Assembly: GCF_040049295.1 (NCBI RefSeq)
Contig: NZ_JBDZDQ010000001.1
Coordinates: 1,178,001 to 1,242,000 of the forward strand
Direction: 5' to 3'
Source: Sphingomonas sp. KR3-1
GTDB lineage: Bacteria > Pseudomonadota > Alphaproteobacteria > Sphingomonadales > Sphingomonadaceae
Length of the DNA: 64,000 bases
Both the position numbers and the translations under genes were made by a program. Numbering within the stretch: position 1 is the first letter of the stretch; each line of letters begins with the position of its first letter. A model generated the notes under the pieces. It had not been told where the DNA came from. It saw only the letters and a list, made by a program, of their open reading frames with translations, and did no database searches. Of this stretch, positions 25,449-32,664 are shown one piece after another.

Positions 25449-26324
25449 TCACGCCGCTGCGGTCTTCGCGCCGATGTCACGCAATTGGGGATACAGTTTC
25501 TGCGCGGTCCGCGCGAAGACCCATTCGCGGTCCTCGGCCGAAAGGCTGGCGAGCCGCGCCTCGGCGGTGGCCCTGATCTCGGCCAGCGTGCCCGGCGAGG
25601 TCGGATAGTTCGAGCCCCAGGCCAGCCGCTCGGCGCCGAATATCTCGACCAGCCTGGGGAATAGCGTCTCCGGGCTGGCCGCACCCTTTTGGCTGTCCGC
25701 CATGATCCGCGGGGTCAGTTTCAGGTGGATATTCGGGATCGGCGCCAGGTCGAACAGGCTCTGCGCGGCCGCATAGGGCGGGCCATCCGTGACATCCGGA
25801 CGCCCGAGATGGTCCAGGATGACTGGCACGCCGGGGAAGCGCCTTGCCAGCGCCGCCACGGCGGGAAGGCCGACCGGACCGGTCTGGATGCACATGGTCA
25901 ATCCGAGCGTGCGGAGCAGCTCCCACCCAGCATAGGCGCGCGGATCGTCCAGTTCGGAGGGGTCGAACTCCTTGGTCGAGCCCCCGGTGAACACCCGCAA
26001 CCCGGCCAGTCCGGCCCCAACCCAGCGACGGATGGTGTCCGCCGCATCGGCCGCCAGCATGTCGACCGAGCCGACCGCGATCAGCCGGTCGGGATAGGCG
26101 TTGCAGGCATCGACGACATAGCGGTTGTCGAAGCCATAGGTGGTCGAGCTGTGCACCACCGCCGCCTTGGCCACCCCCGCCGCATCCATCTGCGCGATCA
26201 GCGTCTCGACGGTGGAGGGCCGCTCCTGCGACCAGTCCGATCGCTTGCCAAACAGCGGCGCCGGCGGATAGCGGCCCTCGTCGTCCGAAATGACGTGCGG
26301 ATGGATATCGATAAACTGGGGCAT
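25449..26324 (-). CDS. Amidohydrolase-family lactonase/hydrolase (Amidohydro_2, LigI-like)
   Basis: A 291-residue TIM-barrel amidohydrolase. FIDIHPHVIS supplies the first metal-binding His pair, ILDHLGRPDV the His on strand 5 or 6, and LAWGSNYPTS the end of strand 8, where most family members have Asp and here Asn is seen. The Asp change is notable because it is the usual general base. In overall plan it resembles 2-pyrone-4,6-dicarboxylate hydrolase (LigI). It heads the operon with the MFS transporter, dioxygenase and aldolase, which suits a lactone-opening role in the same pathway. Confidence 0.75.
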   Translation of the reverse strand: MPQFIDIHPHVISDDEGRYPPAPLFGKRSDWSQERPSTVETLIAQMDAAGVAKAAVVHSSTTYGFDNRYVVDACNAYPDRLIAVGSVDMLAADAADTIRRWVGAGLAGLRVFTGGSTKEFDPSELDDPRAYAGWELLRTLGLTMCIQTGPVGLPAVAALARRFPGVPVILDHLGRPDVTDGPPYAAAQSLFDLAPIPNIHLKLTPRIMADSQKGAASPETLFPRLVEIFGAERLAWGSNYPTSPGTLAEIRATAEARLASLSAEDREWVFARTAQKLYPQLRDIGAKTAAA

Positions 26325-26363
26325 GCCCACTCCCGGAATGCACTTTTCTCTGCCGAGAGTGAT

Positions 26364-26381
26364 CGGCCCAATCGGGATGCC
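26364..26381 (-). promoter_or_regulatory. Shared operator-like motif, copy 2
   Basis: On the minus strand GGCATCCCGATTGGGCCG, 39 bases before the amidohydrolase start. It is the second of three copies of the same motif upstream of catabolic transcription units. Confidence 0.5.
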
Positions 26382-26442
26382 GGAACAGTTGAAGCTGCGT
26401 GGCAGGCCATAAGTTTCGGGGTGGATCTCCCCCTTCTTTAGC

Positions 26443-26466
26443 CCTCTCCCGCTTTCGCGGGAGAGG
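26443..26466 (-). terminator. Hairpin after ligJ
   Basis: Ten-base arms CCTCTCCCGC/GCGGGAGAGG with a four-base loop, 12 bases beyond the ligJ stop. A GGGCTAAAGAAGG tract follows on the minus strand, without a strong T run. Confidence 0.6.
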
Positions 26467-26478
26467 TGTGATTTTGCG

Positions 26479-27498
26479 TCAGAGCCCCCGCGACTTCAGC
26501 AGCTTATCCAGCCCCGGGTACACACGCCGCGCATTGCCCTCGAATATCTTGGCCTTGTCCTCGGCGCTGAGCGGCAGCGCATCGACATAGCGCTTGGTGT
26601 CGTCGAAATACTCGCCGGTGTTCGGATCGCGCCCGCGCACCGCGCCGATCATCTCGGAGCCGAACAGCACATTGTCCGCCGGGATCACCTTGGTCAGCAG
26701 CTCGACGCCGGGCAGGTGATAGACGCAGGTATCGAAGAAGATGTTGTCGAGCAGCCCTTCGAGCGGGCGGTCGCGCATCTCGAGGCTCATCCCGCGATAG
26801 CGCCCCCAATGGTAGGGCACCGCGCCGCCACCATGCGGAATCACCAGCCGCAGCGTCGGGAAGTCCTTGAACAGGTCCGACTGGAGGATCTGCATGAATA
26901 CCGACGTGTCGGCATTGATATAGTGCGCGCCGGTGCCGTGGAAATTGGGATTACACGACGCCGCAACGTGCACCATGCCCGGCACGTCGAGCGCGCACAT
27001 CGCCTCGAACAGCGGATACCATTCCCTGTCGGTGAACGGCTTGCCGGTCCAGTAGCCGCCGGTCGGATCCGGGTTCACGTTGACGCCGACGAACCCCATC
27101 TCGACGATGCGCCTGAGCTCGGGGATCGAGTTCGCCGGCGACACGCCCGGCGACTGGGGCAGCATGCCCACCGGCACGAAATTGCCCGGGTACATCTCGG
27201 TCACCCGCTTCACCAGGTCGTTCGAGATCGCCGCCCATTCAAGGCTGGTCCGCTCGTTGCCGAGGTGATGGCTCATCAGCCCCGCGATCGGCGAGAACAG
27301 CGTCAGGTCGCTGCCGCGCTCCTGCTGGAGCCGGAGCTGCCCGCCTTCGATCCCCTCGCGGATCTCGTCGTCGCTGACATGCGCCTCGGCCAGGCTCGGC
27401 GCATTGGCGGGATCGTTGGCGGCGGCCACCTGGCGCTCGCGAAACGCGCGGAAGCTCTTGGGGACGGTGGTGAAATGCCCGTGGCAATCGATGATCAT
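26479..27498 (-). CDS. ligJ: 4-oxalomesaconate hydratase
   Basis: A 339-residue amidohydrolase-superfamily enzyme with extensive similarity to Sphingobium LigJ as I recall it: MIIDCHGHFTT (metal His6 and His8), QQERGSDLTLFSP, MLPQSPGV, NADTSVFMQ, LVIPHGGGAVPYHWGR, FGSEMIGAVRG and EGNARRV. LigJ hydrates 4-oxalomesaconate to 4-carboxy-4-hydroxy-2-oxoadipate in the protocatechuate 4,5-cleavage and gallate pathways. The length agrees. It starts two bases after the stop of the decarboxylase-like gene, so the two form an operon. Confidence 0.92.
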   Translation of the reverse strand: MIIDCHGHFTTVPKSFRAFRERQVAAANDPANAPSLAEAHVSDDEIREGIEGGQLRLQQERGSDLTLFSPIAGLMSHHLGNERTSLEWAAISNDLVKRVTEMYPGNFVPVGMLPQSPGVSPANSIPELRRIVEMGFVGVNVNPDPTGGYWTGKPFTDREWYPLFEAMCALDVPGMVHVAASCNPNFHGTGAHYINADTSVFMQILQSDLFKDFPTLRLVIPHGGGAVPYHWGRYRGMSLEMRDRPLEGLLDNIFFDTCVYHLPGVELLTKVIPADNVLFGSEMIGAVRGRDPNTGEYFDDTKRYVDALPLSAEDKAKIFEGNARRVYPGLDKLLKSRGL

Positions 27499-27500
27499 GA

Positions 27501-28493
27501 TCAGGCGTCCTGGCGCGCGGGAGCTTTGGCGGGATCGACGAACAGCTCGTCCATCGACATTCGGCGCGGCGTCAGCCCCTGCTCGAACGCGGTCTTCTCC
27601 AGCGCCTCGATCGTCGGCCGGTTCGCCTCGATCCCGTAGGGCAGCGGATCTGCGCCGACGATCTTCTGGAGCTTGCGATACTTGTCCGCCCCCGCACCGG
27701 TCGCCTCGCCCGAATTCAGCTTGGCGAGCCATTCGTCCTTGGCCCGGGTGAAGGCATCGTTGAGCGAGCGCGCGATCCAGGGATGCTCGGCCAGGACCTG
27801 GTCCTTCACCACGATCGTGCCGTGCATCGGATAGACGCCGGTGCGCGCATAATAGTCGGCCTCGGCGGCTTCTGCATTGGGCAGCAGGTCGGGATAGTTG
27901 GCCTCGACTTCCTGCCAGCCGCCCGTCGGCGCGCCGGTGCGGCCGATGCCCGCCGCGGCCTCGACCCCGGCATCGAGCTCGCCGTTGGCGATCATCTCGG
28001 CGAGCGAGGTGCCAGCCGGCGCATGGATCACGTTAGAGGGCAGCTGGAGCTGGGTCACATGCTCCTCGTCGTCCACCACCCAGGTGACCTTCGAATTGTC
28101 GAGGCCGTACTCGTCGATGAACACTTGGCGGATCCACACGCCGGTGGTCACCGAATAGGCGCGCACGCCGACGCGCTTGCCCTCCAGGTCCTTGGGCGCC
28201 TTGATGCCGGCCTCGGGCCGCACGAGCATGCCCGAATGGTGGAAGCGCCGCACCACGAAGATCGGCAGCGCCACGAACGGCGCGCCATAGGCGCGGGCGA
28301 TGATATAGGTGGTCGGCGCAAGCTCGCAGACGTCGAACTCGACGTCGCGGACCATCCGGCGGAACGCGCCGATCTGCGGCTTCACCGTGACGATCTCGGC
28401 CTCGACGCCTTCGATCTCGATGCTGCCGTCGCGGATCGCCGAGGTGTGCGGATGCTCCGCGATCGCCATTTTCAGATGTACCTTGCCCGCCAC
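27501..28493 (-). CDS. 4,5-dihydroxyphthalate decarboxylase-family protein, copy B
   Basis: A 330-residue cytoplasmic protein with the same blocks as copy A: EFDVCELAPTTYIIARAYG, VGVRAYSVTTGVWIRQVF, PYGIEANRPTIEALEKTA and FEQGLTPRRMSMDELF. It looks closer than copy A to known 4,5-dihydroxyphthalate decarboxylases, which turn 4,5-dihydroxyphthalate into protocatechuate. The GTG start at VAGKVHLKM is chosen because AGGAGAGG precedes it. Coupling with ligJ supports a role in channelling an aromatic acid into meta-cleavage. Confidence 0.8.
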   Translation of the reverse strand: MAGKVHLKMAIAEHPHTSAIRDGSIEIEGVEAEIVTVKPQIGAFRRMVRDVEFDVCELAPTTYIIARAYGAPFVALPIFVVRRFHHSGMLVRPEAGIKAPKDLEGKRVGVRAYSVTTGVWIRQVFIDEYGLDNSKVTWVVDDEEHVTQLQLPSNVIHAPAGTSLAEMIANGELDAGVEAAAGIGRTGAPTGGWQEVEANYPDLLPNAEAAEADYYARTGVYPMHGTIVVKDQVLAEHPWIARSLNDAFTRAKDEWLAKLNSGEATGAGADKYRKLQKIVGADPLPYGIEANRPTIEALEKTAFEQGLTPRRMSMDELFVDPAKAPARQDA

Positions 28494-28932
28494 GCTCACC
28501 TCTCCTGGGAAACTGTCGGCACGCATGCCGGTTCGCCGCCAGAAGCCGCACATCGCCGGGCAAGGTCAACGCAGCCGGAGCAATTCTTGGGGTGGCGGGA
28601 CCATTTCCTATCGCCGCTCGCCGATAGATTCGCGGCGCATGGGTATAAGTTTCGCGCCGAATGTTGCGATAAGTTGCAAGGTGCGGCGGAGATTTTACCG
28701 CGCCGCAGCACGCGACTTCCAGCCACCACGGCGTACATCGATCGCAAGAAACTTCTTTATATGATACAGCATCTTATGTGAATCACCCCTCGCAAGTCGA
28801 CCGACTGTTCGCCAGCGGCGATGCACATAAAATGCCGCAACTGCCCCAAGTCGGCGATAAGAAACGCGCCCGCCCGGGCCATTTCTAAGCGATCGGAAAC
28901 GCGATAAGAACGGCGTTCGGGAGAGGACCGCA
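28494..28932. promoter_or_regulatory. Divergent control region of the LysR gene and the decarboxylase-ligJ operon
   Basis: 439 bases without a gene. GCGATAAG occurs three times in direct orientation (28666-28673, 28854-28861, 28901-28908), the last two followed by AAA/AAC-type sequence. Related ATAAGTTTCG words occur at 28644 here and at 26409, and ATAAGTTCG at 22156. GGCCATTTCTAAGCGATCGG at 28877-28896 looks like a diverged copy of the shared operator-like motif. An AT-rich stretch at about 28747-28778 is a possible promoter. This region probably holds binding sites of the adjacent LysR regulator. Confidence 0.45.
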
Positions 28933-30171
28933 ATGACAGACATGGACCCGGGATCGCGCGCCGAATCGCTCAGCTTTCGGCAATTGAAGCTCTTCGAGAG
29001 CGTCGGCCGGCTGAACAGCGTCCGCCGCGCGTCGGAGGAGTGCAACCTGTCGCAGCCCGCCGTCACCCAGGCGCTCGCCAAGCTCGAGCATCAGGTCGGC
29101 GTCACGCTGCTCGAGCGCCGTGCCAGTGGCTCCTATCTCAACGAGCTGGGCGACATCTTCCACCGCCGCGTCACCCGCGTATTCGCGCAGATCGAGCAGG
29201 CGCTGGTCGAGCTCGCCGTGCCCGGCGGGCGGGACGGCGCCGCGGTGATCGCACGCCGCATCTCCAAGAGCCAGGCGCGCAGCCTGATCGCGATCGTCGA
29301 AACCGGCTCGTTCGCCCAGGCCGCCGAGGCGCTGGGCCTTAGCCAGGCCTCGCTCCAGCGCGCCGCGCGCGACCTGGAGGGCAACCTGCGCAAGTCGCTC
29401 TATTACCGCACCGCGGCGGGGGTGATGGTCACCCCCGCCGGGGTCGAGTTCGGCCGCAAGATCAAGCTCGCCACCCAGGAAATCGAGTGGGGCATCAAGG
29501 AGATCGACGCGGCGCTCGGCAATGCCAACAGCCAGATCGCGATCGGCGCGATGCCGTTCGGCGGCTCGGTGCTGCTCGCCTCGGTGCTCGACGAGTTCGT
29601 CACTGCGCACCCGCGCGCCGACGTGAAGATCGTCAACGAAAGCGCGCCCGAGATGCTCAAGAGCCTGCGCGCCGGCAATGTCGATTTCGTCATCGGCCTG
29701 GTCCAGGAAACCGTCGCCGAGGATCTGACCAACCAGGCGCTCGCCAAGACACCCTACACGATCGTCGCCCGGCGCGGCCACAAGCTTGCCCGCAAGGGCA
29801 AGGTGACCGTCGACGACCTGCTCCAGTACGAGTGGGTGGTCGGCACCCCGGGTGCCGCGCGCCGGGCCTGTTTCGAGCGGCTGTTCGCCGGCGGCCCCGG
29901 TCCCAAGGCCTCGATCGCCACCTGCTCGCTGCCGGTGATCCGCCATTTGCTCGCGCGCAGCGAGCGGCTGACGCTGGTCACCTCTTACGAGCTCAAGCAT
30001 GAGGACGATGCGCTCGTTCCGATCGATTTCGGCGAAATCGAGCCGGCGCCGTCGATCGGCATCACCATGCGCGCCGACTGGCTGCCGACCCGGCTCCACC
30101 TCGACTTCATCGAGCTGCTTCGCCGCCACATGGCGGAAGTCGGCATCGTCCCGCTCAAAAAGGCCAGCTGA
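28933..30171 (+). CDS. LysR-family regulator with two helix-turn-helix domains
   Basis: A 412-residue protein, about 100 residues longer than a normal LysR regulator. Residues about 14-72 are a LysR HTH (FRQLKLFESVGRLNSVRRAS, then NLSQPAVTQALAKLE). Residues about 110-170 are a second one (ISKSQARSLIAIVETGSF, then LGLSQASLQRAARDLE, then VMVTPAGVEFGR). The normal ligand-binding domain follows (about 195-405), starting IAIGAMPFGGSVLLASVL. The strong start is GAGGACCGCA-ATG. It is divergent from the decarboxylase-ligJ operon and is the natural candidate regulator of the catabolic cluster. Confidence 0.9.
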   Translation: MTDMDPGSRAESLSFRQLKLFESVGRLNSVRRASEECNLSQPAVTQALAKLEHQVGVTLLERRASGSYLNELGDIFHRRVTRVFAQIEQALVELAVPGGRDGAAVIARRISKSQARSLIAIVETGSFAQAAEALGLSQASLQRAARDLEGNLRKSLYYRTAAGVMVTPAGVEFGRKIKLATQEIEWGIKEIDAALGNANSQIAIGAMPFGGSVLLASVLDEFVTAHPRADVKIVNESAPEMLKSLRAGNVDFVIGLVQETVAEDLTNQALAKTPYTIVARRGHKLARKGKVTVDDLLQYEWVVGTPGAARRACFERLFAGGPGPKASIATCSLPVIRHLLARSERLTLVTSYELKHEDDALVPIDFGEIEPAPSIGITMRADWLPTRLHLDFIELLRRHMAEVGIVPLKKAS

Positions 30172-30177
30172 GATCCG

Positions 30178-31293
30178 ATGTCCTTCCCGCTCACGCGCCG
30201 CCGCTTCGCCGGAGCGGCGCTCCTGACCGCCGCCCTGCCTGCCGCCGCCAGGCCGGCAAAGCGCGGCGGGCTCGTCCATATCGGCACCCAGGGCCAGGCG
30301 ATCCTCGCCGCCCGTTTCGACGCGAACAAGCTCAGCCTGATCGGCCCCGTGGCAGAGGTCGCCCGCCCGACCTGGGTGGTCGCCCATCCGAGCAAGCCGC
30401 TGCTCTACGCGGTGAGCGAGACCGGCAATGACGGCAAGAGCCAGGGCAAGATCTTCGGCTTCGCGGTCAGCCCGGCCGGTGCGCTGCATCCGCTCGCCAG
30501 CCCGGATTCGGGCGGCAGCGGCCCGACCCATCTGACGCTCGATCCCGCCAGCAACACGCTGTTCGCCGCGCATTACGGTTCGGGCCATGTCGCGACGCTC
30601 CCCGTTGACGCAGCCGGCGCGCCCGGCGCCGTCGCCTCGGTCCAGCAGGATATCGGCGCCGGCCCGAGTCCGCGCCAGAAGAGCGCGCACGCGCATGGCT
30701 CGGCACTCGATCCCTCGGGAACGGTGCTCGCGGTCGCCGATCTCGGTGCCGACCGCGTCTTCCTCTATCGTTTCGATCGCAAGACCCGCGCGTTGGCGCC
30801 CAATCCGGCGACACTCGAAATCCCCGCCGGCCACGGTCCGCGCCACCTCGCCTTCGACCTCCAAGGAAAGTTCCTGTTTCTTATCAGTGAATTGGTTCCG
30901 GAACTTCGCGTCTATCGCTGGGATGCCGCGCGCAGCACCGCCACGCTGGTCGAGACCCGCTCCACCCTCGCCGCCCCGCTGGAAAAGGCGAGCGGCGCCG
31001 AGCTCCGCGTGAGCGATGATGGTCACTTTGTCTATGTCTCGAACCGGGTCGAGGACAGCATCGCCGGCTATGCGATCGATCGCGCCACGGGCAAGCTGCG
31101 CGAAGTCACCCGCGTGAAGACCGAGAAGACGCCGTGGAGCTTCAGCCTCGCCCCCGATGGCCGCTGGCTGCTCGCCGCGAACCAGGGCGCCGGCACGATC
31201 ACCGTCCATGCCCGCGATCCGAAGACCGGCGTGATCGCCCCCGCCAGCCAGTCGGTGACCGTCGAGAAGCCGACCAGCATCGCCTTCTTCTAG
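30178..31293 (+). CDS. Lactonase-family beta-propeller protein with TAT-like signal
   Basis: A 371-residue protein of the 6-phosphogluconolactonase/carboxy-muconate cyclase-like propeller family. TRRRFAGAALLTAALPAAA is a twin-arginine-like export signal. Family blocks include HPSKPLLYAVSE, GSGPTHLTLDPASN, KSAHAHGSALDPSG, ADLGADRVFLYRFD, GHGPRHLAFD and KTPWSFSLAPDGRWLLAANQG. It begins six bases after the LysR stop, so they share a transcript. A periplasmic lactone substrate linked to the aromatic pathway is plausible but unproved. Its stop overlaps the stop of the convergent MFS gene (CTAG). Confidence 0.85.
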   Translation: MSFPLTRRRFAGAALLTAALPAAARPAKRGGLVHIGTQGQAILAARFDANKLSLIGPVAEVARPTWVVAHPSKPLLYAVSETGNDGKSQGKIFGFAVSPAGALHPLASPDSGGSGPTHLTLDPASNTLFAAHYGSGHVATLPVDAAGAPGAVASVQQDIGAGPSPRQKSAHAHGSALDPSGTVLAVADLGADRVFLYRFDRKTRALAPNPATLEIPAGHGPRHLAFDLQGKFLFLISELVPELRVYRWDAARSTATLVETRSTLAAPLEKASGAELRVSDDGHFVYVSNRVEDSIAGYAIDRATGKLREVTRVKTEKTPWSFSLAPDGRWLLAANQGAGTITVHARDPKTGVIAPASQSVTVEKPTSIAFF

Positions 31294-32531
31294 CGCTTCA
31301 CCTCGAAGCTCTTCGCCGTCCGCAGCGCCGGGAACCAGTGCGCCCAGAGCAAGGTGATGCCGATCGCTCCGATCCCGCCCGCCACCACCGCGGCGACGGG
31401 CCCGATCAGCGCGGCGAGGAAGCCCGATTCGGCCTCGCCCAGCTCGTTCGAGGCGGAGACGAACAGCGTGGAGACCGCGCCCACGCGCCCGCGCATCGCG
31501 TTGGGCGTGTAGAGCTGGATCAGCGTCTGGCGGACATAGACCGAGAGCATGTCGGCGGCGCCCAGCACGCCCAGGCAGGCGAGCGACAGCGGCATCCAGC
31601 GCGACAGCCCGAAGCCGATCGTCGCCGCGCCGAAGATCGCCACCGCGCCGAGCATCTTCATGCCGACATGCTGCTTGAGCGGCCGCCACGAGAACCACAG
31701 CGCGATCGCCATCGCGCCCACCGCCGGCGCCGCGCGCATGTGCCCAAGGCCCGCCGAGCCGGCGTGCAGGATGTCGCGCGCGAAGATCGGCAGCATCGCG
31801 GTCGCGCCGCCAAGCAGCACCGCGAACAGGTCGAGCGAGATCGCGCCGAGCACCAGCTTGTTGTCGCGGACATAGGCTAGCCCTTCGACCATCTGGCGCC
31901 ACGGATTGCGCGATCCGTCGAGCATCGTCCGCGCGATCGGGCGGATCAGCATCAGGCAGATCAACGCCACCGCGTAGCCGACCGCGCTGGTGAGATAGGG
32001 CAGCGGCGCCCAGGCCGCGTAGAGATAGCCGCCCAGCGCCGGCCCGGCGATCCCGCCCACGCGGTTGCCGATTGCGTTGGTCGCGATCGCGCGCGGCAGC
32101 ACCTCGGGCGGCACCAGGTTGGGCGCGAGCGCATTGAGCGCGGGCATCGAGAAGGCGCGGCTGATCCCGAGCAGCACCGCCACTGCAAACAGGGGGGCGA
32201 GCGAGCGCCCGTCGCTCAGCGTCGCCCAGGCGAGCAATCCCGCGCAGACCAGCTGCAGCACCAGGCAGAGCCGCCCGATCAGTCGCCGGTCGATCCGGTC
32301 CGCGGTCCAGCCGGTGACCAGCGTCAGCGCGAAGATCGGCAGGAACTGCGCCAGCCCGATCAGCCCGAGCTGCAGCGCCGCCGCCTTGGTCCCCATAGTC
32401 AGCCGAGCGATGTCATAGACTTGCCAGCCGATCACCACGACCATCGCGTTCTGCGCCAGGTTGGCGCAGAGCCGCCCGATCCAGAACAGGCGATAGTCGC
32501 GATAGGCGAAGGGTTGCTTGGGCTGGTACAT
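31290..32531 (-). CDS. MFS exporter (EntS/MFS_3 type)
   Basis: A 413-residue, 12-helix transporter. FAYRDYRLFWIGRLCANLAQ, VTGWTADRIDRRLIGRLCL and ALLGISRAFSMPA-like blocks are typical of the MFS_3 (enterobactin-exporter-like) group. TPNAMRGRVGAVSTLF in helix 10 is the family C-terminal motif. The substrate is unknown. It is convergent with the lactonase and divergent from the second TPP-enzyme gene. Confidence 0.85.
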   Translation of the reverse strand: MYQPKQPFAYRDYRLFWIGRLCANLAQNAMVVVIGWQVYDIARLTMGTKAAALQLGLIGLAQFLPIFALTLVTGWTADRIDRRLIGRLCLVLQLVCAGLLAWATLSDGRSLAPLFAVAVLLGISRAFSMPALNALAPNLVPPEVLPRAIATNAIGNRVGGIAGPALGGYLYAAWAPLPYLTSAVGYAVALICLMLIRPIARTMLDGSRNPWRQMVEGLAYVRDNKLVLGAISLDLFAVLLGGATAMLPIFARDILHAGSAGLGHMRAAPAVGAMAIALWFSWRPLKQHVGMKMLGAVAIFGAATIGFGLSRWMPLSLACLGVLGAADMLSVYVRQTLIQLYTPNAMRGRVGAVSTLFVSASNELGEAESGFLAALIGPVAAVVAGGIGAIGITLLWAHWFPALRTAKSFEVKR

Positions 32532-32596
32532 CCCATCCGCCTAACGCCCCGGGGCCCAGCGCGACACATTAAAAGCGCCGCACCACCGAACGGAAC

Positions 32597-32614
32597 GCCA
32601 TTCCGATCGGCCCG
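32597..32614 (+). promoter_or_regulatory. Shared operator-like motif, copy 3
   Basis: GCCATTCCGATCGGCCCG, 50 bases before the start of the second TPP-enzyme gene, in the same orientation to the gene as copies 1 and 2. Confidence 0.5.
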
Positions 32615-32664
32615 CCGGCGGGATCGATATGCGGAGGCCTTCCACTTCGCCCTAGCCTGGCCGC

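Noticed and set aside
27501..28493. ABC-transporter substrate-binding protein for the dihydroxyphthalate-decarboxylase-like proteins
   Set aside because: Both copies lack a signal peptide, and no ABC permease or ATPase gene is nearby. The fold resembles binding proteins but the context is enzymatic.
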